Below, one piece after another: positions 1 to 11,039 of a DNA stretch of 64,000 nt. The notes under the pieces were generated by a model. The model was not told the origin of the DNA. It worked only from the letters and a program-made list of their open reading frames with translations, and made no database searches. This DNA is from Siphonodentalium dalli (taxonomy: Eukaryota; Mollusca; Scaphopoda; Gadilida; Siphonodentaliidae), in the NCBI GenBank assembly GCA_032622095.1, contig CP136067.1:78890705-78954704 (forward strand), given 5' to 3'. Position 1 is the first letter of the stretch. Each line of letters begins with the position of its first letter. The position numbers were made by a program, and so were the translations under genes.

Positions 1-810
1 CAGCAAAATAAGTGTGTTCTAGTAAGTATAAGTGTACACCTGGTAGAGGAAAATGCATACATACCAACTATTCCTTCCAAGAATACAAAAAGACCTCTGA
101 TTATACTAGAAGTAACAATCAAACGGGGTCATACAATGGATCACGTGCCGCCAAATATGCGGAATACATATATGTGTTCATGGTATGGTATAGATGTGTC
201 TCTACCGCTCAGGAGAGGACGCCGTTGCATGGTCACCAATTAATTCACCGGCACATACTTCGCACTCCTGTATATGTGTTTCGGCACGTCCAATCGAAAA
301 CATTCCAATTTGGCACAACGGCTATACGTGTGGCTAACTACAATAAGATGTGCCTACACATTTTCACATAACATCCCTTTTCCAATGTTAATCGTTCCTC
401 GTGAACCAAATAATTTGTGACCAGATCAAGGTCTGCATGGTGTTCCGAGCCATACAAAGTCAAAAACGTTTTTTTTAATTAGTTCGTGGACGATTCGTTT
501 TTAGCTCAATTTGACACAATTAAGTTCGAGCTATTGCCATGAGTTGGCGTCCGTCGGTCCCTCAACAATTTCCTTTTGCAAATCTTCCAGGCCACATCCT
601 CATCCGATCATCATCAAATTTCACAAGGATTCTCGTGGTGACCTCTAGATGGAAGCCATCGATTTCTTCCAAAATTCGTTAAAAACCATGGTCGCATGCA
701 GCCATCTTTGTAACCCGCACTTCAAGCTTATTTAGATCACCTCTAGATGGGAGCTTCGAAATGTTCAGAGTTTCTGCCATGCCAATCTGGAATGGGCCAT
801 CAAATGGCTG
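1..810. other. unassigned AT-rich sequence
   Basis: I see no gene here. Two short similar phrases (around 640 and 740, both containing CCTCTAGATGG) suggest a small internal duplication about 100 bases apart. An open frame at 12-371 (119 codons) has no recognisable domain and irregular composition, and I do not call it a gene. Confidence 0.4.
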
Positions 811-813
811 ACT

Positions 814-945
814 CCTGATTGAATGTTCAATGAAAGTTATATCTGACGCTCTTCTTCAGTTAACATCTCTTGCCCAAACATTTGTATTGGTTACTCCTCG
901 CAATACTTTGAATATAATAGGGCGGAGTTGAGAACCGCGATACAT
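814..945 (+). pseudogene. LINE-D ORF1 (gag-like) fragment
   Basis: Conceptual translation around 814-945 gives LLIECSMKV, LLQLTSLAQT and VLVTPRNTLN. These match the better preserved ORF1 at 34.9 kb in the same window (LLIECSKKV, LLQLTTIAQT, VLFIPHKTLN). This is a short isolated piece of the N-terminal half of the ORF1 protein of a non-LTR retrotransposon. The zinc knuckles, UTRs and ORF2 are absent here. It is a dead fragment recognised only by comparison with the other copies. Confidence 0.6.
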
Positions 946-2790
946 CTTATTTGTTTGACTGGAATACTGGCTGAGCTGAGTTCACAGTGAGGCATACTTG
1001 TGCATAGAATACTAAAGGCCCACTTAATTCCAGAACCCCCAGATCACATTATATAAAATATATGCCATATTATCTACCATTTGAAAGAGGGAGCTCCAAC
1101 ACATTGTATTATCGACATATCCTGTGTAATAAACTGTGAACGTGTTGTTTTTTTCTGTTGCGATAACGATGTGTTTTCTGTACTGCAAAGTCTATTATTT
1201 CAATGGAAGGGGAATAACTGTATGTCTTAGTTTGAATACTGTTGCGTTCTGGTAGCCAAACGGAGGAAACGTTTCTTTGATTTCAGCTATTTTCTATTAC
1301 TATATGGGCAGCTACTGAGACACAGACGTTCCAAATGGTGATGAATTATAGTATTTAATCATATTGTATGTCATATATTGTTATTAAAACCGTATATCAA
1401 AGCGCTATAAAAATAATAATAGGTGACTCGAAAATTTAAGGGCCTTTAAAACATTGATAGTAATAAAGTACTATTAACCAGCTATGACTGAATACATGAA
1501 AGTCAAACTGTCACTGGCTGCATTGGTACCAAACAATGGCCGAAATCTCTCAAACATTTGGATTCTCAGACACAGTGGTTGATATTCTGGTTAGAAAGTT
1601 CCACACGATGCATTAATAAAAACGGTTAAATTTGAAAGACATAAAAGATTTATTATAATTATCTTGTCAATGTCAAATAGATGTTAGACACTACTTTACC
1701 TATATCGATGTGAAACCTTGGTAATTTACCTTTTATTATTAGCTATTGATTATTTCTGACTGGAGTAGACACATTTATTTGTACATATGTAATTGTTATG
1801 CTCATCAACTGCTTAATTTAAATACACACTTGATTCACTTCAATAGTTATTGACTACATTTGATGTTATTAATCGTGATATGGTATAGCGACTGAAAGGA
1901 TGTTAAACCTGAATCGATCTAGTGATCTTCTATACATAGTTCTGCAAAACGTAAATCTTGACAACTCTCTGTTCTTGGATCTCATGTAGCGACCACAACC
2001 AACAATCATATAGCCCGGTGGTCTTACCAGATTACATAAGATGAAGGAAACAAACAACAAGTTAGCTCAGAAATGGGTCTTGTTAAAACTAATAATAAAT
2101 CTAAATGGGTTGTTGGATAATTCAAAGCGTCGAAGGAGCTTTTGTTGAGCTGACGAAAGCAGATCTCCCTGACTTACAGCAAATATAGCGACCTGATATT
2201 CTGTGTAGCAATCACATGACTATAGAACAAGCACCATATATAAATAGCATCATCAGACATTTAGATATGGAAAACCATAGTATTAGCCTAATATATTTAG
2301 AAATCAAATTCAGTAAAATTCAGTTGGGGCGCTCAAACGAGCCATTTTAATCTGAATACTAAGCAGAAAAACATCCACTAATATTATTCATATATACTAC
2401 CGTGCGTAAAGTTGCAAAACAGAAGTTGGTGAATATGAACAAAATTAAACATGCATACTAAACTGGACAAGGCCACTCATTTTATCCATATTAGCATATG
2501 GAAGGTAATAATTTGGTAAATATGAATAAAATAAAACATGTTCTTAACCCTTTCATTGCTTAATGGATTCTCCGATTCAGTTATGAAAGTATAAATTTAT
2601 AACGTTTATGTAGACATCGTACGTGGAAGTCCACTTGTTGGCAAAATAGAACAAGAAAAGAAAAGAAGGTATCACGGTCGTATTCAGTCATTGTAAAATA
2701 TTACAAAAATGGGCGGTTATATTAAACCAAACAATGTTTTTGGATTGGCTGTTATGTGAAAAAAAATCAAATCAAGTGAAAAGGTGATGT
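946..2790. other. unassigned AT-rich sequence
   Basis: No coding signal or structured repeat is apparent. At 2545 the sequence TTAACCCTTTCATTGC resembles the outer end of the TTAA-targeted MITEs at 10.6 and 15.3 kb, but no partner end is visible nearby, so it may be a solitary end or chance. Confidence 0.35.
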
Positions 2791-2794
2791 TGCA

Positions 2795-3010
2795 TATTTA
2801 TCGCCGATAGAAGCGTCCCCATTCGAGTAGTAAATATTTACAATTTAGCGTAGTTCAGACAATGTTTTCTATGGAGTGGTACGGTCGATTTGCTTGAGAT
2901 TTTCGGTGATGTTAGTAGAATGCTACATTCCTCCAGTTGGCGTATCACCTAAATACTAACTTATCAGTTTCACGCACACGAACAAGTACATAATATGTCT
3001 TTACGGAAGA
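2795..3010 (+). repeat. dispersed repeat, copy 1 (partner at 26.8 kb)
   Basis: This stretch shares long segments with 26815-27015, including TTTATCGCCGATAG, GTAAATATTTACAATT, GCGTAGTTCAGAC and ATAATATGTCTTT, in the same order and spacing. The two copies are clearly homologous but have diverged by substitutions and small indels. No protein is encoded and no tRNA-like A/B boxes are evident, so the class (SINE-like or MITE) is undetermined. Confidence 0.7.
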
Positions 3011-3364
3011 GTTAAGTGACATCTGAAATGTACGCCGTCTGATGCTTTAGTTTAAACATATTTTATTAGCAAAGAATAGCTAATTGGATTGGGGCACAAG
3101 TTATTGCTAACTTATTGACGCCCCTTTCCAACAAACAATTGACAATTAACAAAAAGAGTTAGGCTTCCTGCCTGCAATACATATAATACAAAGGTATACA
3201 AACAACACTTGTATGATTAAAATATGATAGTAAAGTGGGGTACACGTTAAGATGTCAAAGTGTACTGTTTGCGTCCGAATGAGGGTATGATTGTGGGCCT
3301 TCGATCGATGATGTGATATTTTGTTTCCTAATTTATATAATACCATTTCCATTCGCTAGGTTTA

Positions 3365-3680
3365 ATACACTATTAATCATTAAATCGTTGTGTTTCTATG
3401 ATATACTTTTGAGCAAAAATGAATAACTGGCAATTTATTTGCTCAGTCTCATGTGTGGAGCCGAAAAGTATGTTCCCAATGATCAAGTGCAGTACGCCCA
3501 GTTTAGATATACTATCAAACAGTTTTAATCTTTCATGAATAAAGTAAGGACATTCGAAGAAAAAGTGATATGCTGTTTCCTCTGGTGCACCGCAACAGCA
3601 TTTCGGCGAATTGGCAATATGATTGATATGCTTATCAAAATTAAGATTACTACAGTGTCTGATGCTTTACATGTATATAA
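3365..3680 (-). pseudogene. LINE-C reverse transcriptase C-terminal domain
   Basis: Read on the minus strand, the sequence encodes NLNFDKHINHIANSPKCCCG, then a CCHC-type cluster (CCCGAPEETAYHFFFECP), then NILFGSTHETEQ and FAQKYIIETQRF before a stop. This is the zinc-binding tail downstream of the RT domain in one group of non-LTR retrotransposons. The same architecture recurs at 56.6-57.2 and 62.9-63.2 kb in this window. The RT core is missing, so this is a 5'-truncated remnant. The reading frame is mostly open here, implying a moderately young insertion. Family assignment within the LINE clades cannot be settled by eye. Confidence 0.8.
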
Positions 3681-3735
3681 AATAACGAGTGTCAATAACA
3701 AACATGTATATAACATAACGAGTGTCAATAACAAC
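3670..3735. repeat. 33 bp tandem duplication (2 units)
   Basis: Units 3670-3702 and 3703-3735 both start CATGTATATAA and carry ATAACGAGTGTCAATAACAA. They differ at two positions. The duplication lies just upstream (in minus-strand sense) of the LINE-C tail. Confidence 0.9.
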
Positions 3736-3809
3736 AGCAGCCGACAGTCTGGAGCAAATCATATAATTCCGCTAAAAGCAGTGCACCCTAGGCACCAAAA
3801 CAAAAAAGT

Positions 3810-4860
3810 AGAGAAAAAGATAAAGAAACCGATAATTAATCACGCAATCTTGTGTGATCGGAACTCCGGGGGAGGGGATAAACGGGCGTTTTGGGTGTGA
3901 AATTATTTGAGTTTGTGATCCTTGTGAAATTAGAATATACAAACAGGTGATGTAAGTGAGACCGTTGCTTTAGACTGCACATACTTAAAACTCAGACAAC
4001 GGAAACTTAAATTTATATTATACCAGTCCACTGATGAATATGATGAATAAATAAGATGCTCAAACAGTTTTTCTTTTTAATTAGTCCAGATTTCTCAGTT
4101 TGGTAGCATCGGTCCAATATTTAATGTTTTAATAGCGACTGAGAAGTGATCGATGCAGGGAAGGTCACTCCAAATGTATATGAAAAAAAAAAATAATTCG
4201 TTGTCAGATTTTGAGTGCTCTCCCCTGCATCAATATTCAAGTTTTAAAACACATGGGGCTGATTTCCCGAACGTGGAATCGGGATAGTCGGGGGGGGGGG
4301 GGGGTGAGGTATATATTATATGCGGTCGCTCGTTTCCGTCTAAATAGTCATCTTTTATGATGGTTTAACTTCGCCCGTGTAGGTGATAATGCGTTTCTTG
4401 TTCGTTCATCTGGAGCATGGATTTCGTAGTCTCGTACCTGACTCAATCCTACCTCAAATACGTTTGCTGGCCTGGGTACTAGGCTAGTATTTCGTTCTGA
4501 ATGTACTACAATCAAAAGTTGTAAAGAGATCAAAAGACCGTTGTTTATTTTGTTTCACATCAGATAGTTGTTCCGTGTTATATTCATCAGCGTATATTTC
4601 CCGGTTCATCGATGCCTCAAATCTGCACACCATCCCCAGGTGATGAGGTTTGTTGTATCAGGCATGAGTCACACATACACTAAGTTTAGGATGTGATTGC
4701 TGAATACATGCATGTCTAAATCAGAAATGGATAACTTATCCCAGACTTATATAAATGAGAAAAATCAACTTTAAGAAGTCGTTCATCCCGTTATTTGAAG
4801 ACGCGGTTTCTGCAACTGATGAGTTGCTAGATCTACATTGATTCATGTGGGGGTTAGTAA
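3810..4860. other. unassigned sequence with poly-G tract
   Basis: No gene is recognised. A run of 15 G at 4290-4304 is the first of many long G or C homopolymers in the window. Confidence 0.4.
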
Positions 4861-4869
4861 TCTAAAGTC

Positions 4870-5835
4870 CAAATAAGTGGAAGATACATACCGAGAATAC
4901 GACGATTTGATACATGGTTTGAACAAGTGCGATATAGTTGTTTTGTCATTACTCACACCTTGTGGCACACAACCTCCGAGTGGAAACATTGCAGGGATGA
5001 ATGACAATATTGTTACAAATGACATGAAACATGAGAGAAATGTTATATTGTGTAATTATAGTTTCATTACGAGAAGAGGTTCGATAAAACCCCGCAATAT
5101 TTGCTAACGATGGCTTGCACTTGAATGAGGGAAGCCGTGTTCTGACAGGCAATATTAAAAAATGTACTCTAAACTGAAGATATGATGAATCCACGAGAAT
5201 GAAAAGTGGTACCGCATCATTCGTTAAATATTCAGTTAATAAAGCAATAAAAGTTATAGATACATCGATAGCGGATATGGTTTGGATAAAACTTGACAAA
5301 AACTATTTTAAAATGAAAAAGAAACTTATTTGTACTACGAACATTTCCCCATAAAACTCAACCAAAACCAGTAGCACTGATGTGGACACTACTATATTCC
5401 GAAAGCTTGAGAAAGATTCTACTAAGTATGTTAAAGGGAGCATTCTAAGTTTGGGGGACCTGGATGCCATATCAACAAATATGACCAGGAATGTGTTACT
5501 TTTGAATGAACACATGCATGATTTCTTACCTGATAATTACTGGCGTGATAGCGTACAGTTGTTAAGGAATACCCAAGTTAAGCAAAACACAGACAAATAT
5601 TTGACCTCTGTATTGGAAATCAATTGCGTAGTTTAAATGGAAGGACTCCAGTGGCATGTTAACTTATCACGGGGATACTCTGGTAGTGCTATAGTGCATT
5701 TGCAGCTCATGGTCAGGGCAGTGGTACATATTAAAGTGGGGAATACAACCACCAGACCAGCACTATCAGACCACTGTAAAATTTCACTAAAAATTAAATT
5801 TTCAGCTAAAACCTTGTCCCAAAAATATTACGTGG
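4870..5835 (+). pseudogene. LINE-A endonuclease (APE-type) domain, degenerate
   Basis: The apurinic-like endonuclease of a non-LTR retrotransposon nicks the target DNA for target-primed reverse transcription. Pieces in shifting frames give the expected order. CDIVVLSLLTPCGTQPP sits where an xxTETxCG motif is expected. SVNKAIKVIDTSIADMVWIK and LDKNYFKMKKN follow. DTTIFRKLEKDSTKYVKGS and LGDLDAIS come next, the latter in the place of the GDxNA motif with N changed to D. DYWRDS-like text follows, and finally PALSDHCKISLKIKF, the conserved SDH motif. Multiple stops and frameshifts (for example after 5107 and 5636) make it non-functional. It leads directly into RT sequence from 6105, so it is the 5' half of the same element. 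Confidence 0.85.
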
Positions 5836-6104
5836 AATGAATCACGAAGAGCTGAATTTAAATTAAATATTGATTCACAAAATTTAAATGACTTAGTCAC
5901 TTCTTAGTATAACAGAAGAACATGATTTAGGGAGGGTGGTGCAACTACTATCCAACTACTCACCTCTCAGGTAAATCATAGTGCTGCTTGCATTTTTTCA
6001 AAACCAGAAAAACACTCTAAACATCTTCTAAAAAGAAGAGAAGACCCTGGTATGATATTGACTGCAACATCCAGTATAGGAATATAAAACACCTTAGTCG
6101 GAAA

Positions 6105-9100
6105 TTGGAAAGAGATCCTGCAAATAAAACCCTCAGAGTTAAAGTTATGCCAGAAGGAAAGTTATATAAAAGGCTTATTAGACGGAAACAGCGATCTTAT
6201 AGAAATAATCTACTGGACAGCATTGCAGGATACACAGAAAGTAAGCCATCAGAATTTTGGGAGATAATTGGAAAAATAGGCGAAAAATCCCAATCTGACA
6301 TAACACCTGAACACCGGCTAATTGATTTCATTCTTTATTTAATACAAACCAAGATCCGAATTTTCAAGATGTTACAGTAAAACGTCCACATGTTCAAGTT
6401 TGGACAAAACATATCCTTAATGATGAAATTACAAAAAAAGAGGTTCTTGCAGTTGTTAAAAAACTTAAAAGTTAAAACCTAACGTGGAACAGATGGAATT
6501 TCAAACGACATGTTAAAAACCGCTTGCTTATCTCACACATATATTTTTGATGACATATATAACATAATATTGAAGTCTGAAAGTTATACTGATGTATGGC
6601 GTCAATATTTGATTAAACCCCTTTTTAAAAGGGGGCCATGGTTGATCCCTCTAATTACAGTGGCATTGCATTATCCAGTCGTTTGGGCAAATTGTTTGCT
6701 AACATTCTTACCAATATATAGGTTAGGCTCCTATTTACAAGTTAATGCCATTATTTGTAGAGAACAGATTGGATAATTTGGATTTAGAAAGGAAAGTCGA
6801 ACGACAGACCATATCTTAACATTACAGACTCTAAGGGTGGATACACACATGCATGTAATCTCTGTAAATATCGTGTATTTGGCGTTTTACATGGGTCATA
6901 CACACCGTGTAATATGTGTCCGCTGACAACCCAATCATTGTGACTGTGTTTGACCACAGTGAGTTAAACTCTGAACCGCCGAAGAGCCGTTGACTGGGAC
7001 AAAGTCGTCAGGCCGCTTAAAATAATTATTCGCGCGATAACTCAAATGGTCGACATTCTGTTTAAATCATTGTCAGTATTCTATTGATGTTAATACCAGT
7101 GATGGCCTCTTCCCCAACGCAGGGGGCTATGACCCCCAACATGCACGAGGGGCTATATTATCCCAGAAGCTACCGAATTCACCATTGCATATTTCCTCGA
7201 CGGGGATGTGCATGCAACACCCTGAGTCCTGACACCCTGCATGCTTTATAAATATCGTAGTCATGTCTGTCGTGTCTGTTTTCTACGAGTGATTAATCTA
7301 ATATGCAGTAATTTATGCTATTCATATAATTATGAACATATTATACAGCTTTAAATTTGAATGCATGGTGTTGCTGTTTGTCTTCATTCGGCTAAAGGGT
7401 TGCCTAGCTACGAGTTCCCAACTACGTCACCTTTCCTATCTTGTGTTATACAGTTATACATGCATGTATACGCAAAATTTACAACTATGGAATATTTAAG
7501 TAAAACATTATATTGTAATTCTTGCCCAGTTAATCCCGGCTGATACACTGAATTAACTCCCTTAGTTATTGGAAGCTTTCGAGAACCAGCCCCTCCCCCA
7601 ATCATGGATTATGGTCGAAAATGTTATAATTCAAGCTTGTGACAGTTAGGAGCTTGTTCAACATTTGGCTTGAGAAACATATATATAAATGGGGGGGGGG
7701 GGGGTGGTGTCACTCTTTTTAATTTCAACGCTGTACCTGCATTATTTTTTGGCGCTATAATGAATATTTGCAATCCCAATTGAATTAATGTTATCGCATG
7801 AGCTCGCTCTCAAATTATCAGAGAAATCTCAACAAGCTGGTATCATCCTATAAAAGAATTCTGCATATTTTATTTTTGTTTTGGATGACCCTGTTTCCAA
7901 GAAATGACAGAAACAAATCAAGTATAAAATCGACCGGCTCTAATCCACTTTTCGAAATGAATTATAACTCGTGAAAAACGGCAACATATATCAGACAAGA
8001 ATTACTGATTTCGGCATCCATGAAAGAAGACATGTTTATGACTGGTCTGAAATTTCTTGATGGCAGTTTGTTTGATAATGGCTTATAACTACTCACTGGT
8101 GAAATTGACCTCTCGCCCGCAGGTGATTAATTTTGTCAATTATTGGTGTGGCCATGTAAAATACATGTATTTTACATACAGACATTACATGCATGTGTGT
8201 ATCCACCCTAATCGATAAGTATTTGAAGAAATATCAGAATTTGTATACATGCTTTATGGATTTTACAAACGCTTTTGGTCTGGTTAATCGAGAGCGTTAC
8301 TTACGAAGCTGTTACATAACGGTGTAAGTGGACAATTTCTAAACATTTTAAGAAGTATGTATGATGGAGTTCAATACACGGTGATTTACCAGAAGGAGTG
8401 ACATTAAATATTAATTTGTCAGTTGGAGTCAACCAATGATATTTTCTCAGTCATGCACTATTTTCTCTCGACGTAAATGATTTACCTGATATATTTAATG
8501 AAACTTCTGACCCAGCCGAATTGAATAAAGGCATATTATCACGCCTACCTTATGATAATGATATTGTTTTAATATCTTAATATAAGGAAGGTCTGCAGGA
8601 AGCACTCAACAAGATTGAACCTTACTTTGCAATTTGACAGTTAATCTTAATAAAACCAACGTAATGATTTTTAACTAATCTGGTAAAGTGTTGGAAAAAA
8701 CATGAACTTCTATTATGGAATAAACTAGGTGAAACTCACGAATGATTATCTCGGCTTTCTTTTCAAACCATCAGTATTTTTTCGTCGGCAGCAGAACATT
8801 TATGCAAAAAAGCTACTAAAGCCATCTTATGTATCAAAAAGAAAATTATATGAGAAAAGGGGAATATTAAGAAAATCTTGAAATTATTTAACCAATTTTT
8901 AAACCAATTATATTATATGGTGGTGAACTCACCACTTTAGACCATATTATTAGGGACTCAAGTGAGATAATAACCACATTCCCTCCAAATCATCTGTTAA
9001 TATGGCTTGTTTGTGGGAATTTGGTCTTTTTCTGTAAAAATAACATGACTAAAGAATAGAGTTGAATTTTGGCACCATATCGTTTCTGCACTAGAGTCCC

Positions 9101-9560
9101 CATTAGTTAAAAACGCTTATTTTAAAGCTTGCAACTAGAATGTGGCGTTAGTCAGAGTGTTGAATTGTTTTTTAAAAGTTGAATTTTTTTTTTAAAGATT
9201 GTATTAAAACATGTGTGGATAAATCAGTCAACTTTTGACATCACCAAATCATGTGCTACAATAGCGAATAAACTTGAAGAACGATATATAAACCACTGGA
9301 ATAAGAAATTATACGACAGTAAAAAACTTAGTCAATGGAAATATACTTCGGTTCATATTCAAGATTGAAAACTACTTATTATCTGATGTTAACAGGGTAG
9401 CCCTAGTCATTTTTACAAAAATAAGAATTAGTGACAGTAAAATTCGTTGAAACAGGACGACATAAGAGTGATACTTTAGATAAAAGGAAATTTCGCCTTT
9501 GTTCAGTGAAAACTGAAGACGAAAAGCATTTCAAATGCAAGATCTGCTTTAATTAGAGCG
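6105..9560 (+). pseudogene. LINE-A reverse transcriptase and C-terminal region, interrupted
   Basis: 6105-6380 encodes the basic linker typical between endonuclease and RT (KGxYKRLIRRKQRSYRNNLL-like, then PSEFWEIIGKIG). From 6480, RT text appears: GTDGISNDMLK, SESYTDVWRQYLIKPLF, and GFRKESRTTDHILTLQTL. The coding sequence is cut at 6834 by an inserted element and resumes at 8209 with DKYLKKYQ. FMDFTNAFGLVNRE follows, where the first catalytic Asp motif survives as FMDF but the later AFD has become AFG. The YADD box is LPYDNDIVLIS, so its catalytic pair is altered. NLTVNLNKTNVMIFN follows. The C-terminus (NHWNKKLYDSKKLSQWKY, TGRHKSDTLDKRKFRLC, EDEKHFKC) ends near 9560, with 3' untranslated sequence to about 9760. 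There are many stops, and it is clearly dead. Confidence 0.88.
6835..8208. mobile_element. 1.37 kb non-autonomous TIR element inside LINE-A RT (TAA or TA target)
   Basis: Both ends carry a perfect ~25 bp inverted repeat starting GGGTGGATACACACATGC. The flanks are TAA (6832-6834) and TAA (8209-8211). Removing the element with one TAA restores the LINE-A frame (codons for T-L-I-D-K-Y across the junction), which proves insertion. A 3 bp TWA duplication with G-rich ends fits PIF/Harbinger. A 2 bp TA duplication (Tc1/mariner-like) gives the same restored sequence and cannot be excluded. The interior holds a run of about 14 G near 7691 and no transposase, so the element is non-autonomous. Confidence 0.9.
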
Positions 9561-9769
9561 CGACGTTCAGTGATGACGAAAATTTTGATTTCATTTTACA
9601 ATCAAATGACATGGATATTACTAAAATATGTATTGAGGGAGTATATGACATACATTTGAAACTAAAACAGCTAATTTCATAGTAAGATCTTTACATGAAG
9701 GGCCTTGTCGGTTACATATGACTCATTTAAACAATTTAACAAGCTGTCTAAATATTACTTATAGTTATA

Positions 9770-10017
9770 CTTTAAGGTGGTAAATGTCAAAAGTTGACCT
9801 ATCGGATCTATATATCACACATTATACCGGTCTATAGATATGCAAGCGGTATGCAAGTACACAAATTCGACTGAAATGTATTACTGCGCAGGTCAGAGGT
9901 GGTGAAGTTGGTCTTCAAATTGGTGACGCTGAATAGATTTAAAATAGGATATTCTGAACATTTTTGAATTTCGAAAATTCTTTGTGAAATAATTTTGATA
10001 CTTGTGGACCCTTCAAG
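9770..10017 (+). other. probable LINE-B 5' untranslated region
   Basis: Non-coding sequence between the LINE-A 3' end and the first ATG of LINE-B ORF1 at 10018. The exact 5' end of LINE-B is not visible. Confidence 0.4.
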
Positions 10018-10985
10018 ATGAGTACGGAAAAGAAACGTGATAGGAGTTCGGAAGGAGAAACGCCGAAACCTGATCGAAAACGCAGCAAGTAAAACGACAT
10101 GGACGGTGACCCAGATAATACAGTGGTCATCAGCGCGCAGCTGAAGCAGGTCACGGAAATTGTGTCATCGCTCTAAGCGGGACAGGATGTGGAAGGCTAT
10201 TGATAAGAAACTCGACAAAATGAGGGATGACTGGAAACGGACATTCGATGAAAAGTTTAAAGCTATGAGGGATGAAATTTATCTGGATATTGGCGCAGAG
10301 AAAGCACGAATCGACATACTTGCCGAAAAAGTCGACGAACTTACAAAACAGGTCAGTAGTGATCTACAGCAGGCCGATAGAGCACACATTTCTCATTCTC
10401 GACAAAGCGATGACAGTGATTGTTCAGTTATTATAACCATAGTTCCTGAAAGTGATCGTGATCATGATGTTTTTGAAGAGTTAGAAGAAATGCTCAATCA
10501 TGGAAATTGGGGATAAAGGTGCGAAATTAACCAGTGCCTGTAGATTGAAACAAAAATGATTGAAGGCAAACCAGCTTTAACCCTTTCAGTGCCAGTCCGA
10601 TTTTTGCATCAACCCATATTTCCTTGATAATTTTTCAAATTTATTGATTATAATAATGTGATACATTGATGGAAAGAGCTCTTTCCATCAATGTATCACA
10701 TTATTATAATCAATAAATTTGAAAAATTATCAAGGAAATATGGGTTGATACAAAAATCGGACTTGGCACTGAAAGGGTTAATAAAGGCGACTTTCAAAAC
10801 GGTATCACAGAAAGTGTTAGTGCTCAAGAATAAGCAGAAGCTCGGTGACAATGAAAAGTACAGTAAATGGTAAAAGTACAGTAAATGTAGAGGCTCACAG
10901 AAACAAATCCCCGCACACTGTTCTCACAAATTCCGCAACGGAACGAATTCTTTGTCTCGGGAAGTGGACGGATTGTGAAAAAGTC
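10018..10985 (+). pseudogene. LINE-B ORF1, coiled-coil nucleic-acid-binding type, broken
   Basis: The likely start is ATG at 10018 (MSTEKKRDRSSEGETPKPDR, basic and polar). A stop at about 10090 and a frameshift near 10172 follow. The frame at 10160-10516 continues with a charged, probably coiled-coil segment (KAIDKKLDKMRDDWKRTFDE, then EKARIDILAEKVDELTKQ) and an acidic part. After a 197 bp inserted palindrome the coding resumes (IKATFKTVSQKVLVLKNKQK, EAHRNKSPHTVLTNSA and RILCLGSGRIVKKS, the last two in another frame). This organisation matches ORF1 proteins of LINEs that package their RNA. Stops and frameshifts make it non-functional. Assignment to the same element as the downstream ORF2 rests on position and orientation. 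Confidence 0.75.
10577..10781. mobile_element. 197 bp palindromic MITE with TTAA duplication
   Basis: 10581-10777 is an almost perfect palindrome (arms about 98 bases, one single-base indel, a single mismatch or so) centred on GAGCTC near 10678. It is flanked by TTAA at 10577-10580 and 10778-10781, and its ends begin CCCTTTCAGTGCC. Taking out the element plus one TTAA joins codons for G-K-P-A-L to I-K-A-T-F, restoring LINE-B ORF1. TTAA duplication plus C-rich ends suggests mobilisation by a piggyBac-type (or Kolobok-type) transposase. There is no coding capacity. Confidence 0.93.
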
Positions 10986-11039
10986 TGATCGTCGTTGCTA
11001 GGACAGGTTAACATGTGTTCCATATTCAAAAAATGTAAT

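Noticed and set aside
12-371. 119-codon + strand open frame at the window start
   Set aside because: No recognisable domain, many rare-looking residue combinations, and no repeat or homolog in the window supports it. AT-rich eukaryotic DNA yields such frames by chance.
5303-5515. Minus-strand frames overlapping LINE-A endonuclease
   Set aside because: They are antisense shadows. The plus strand carries the conserved endonuclease motifs.
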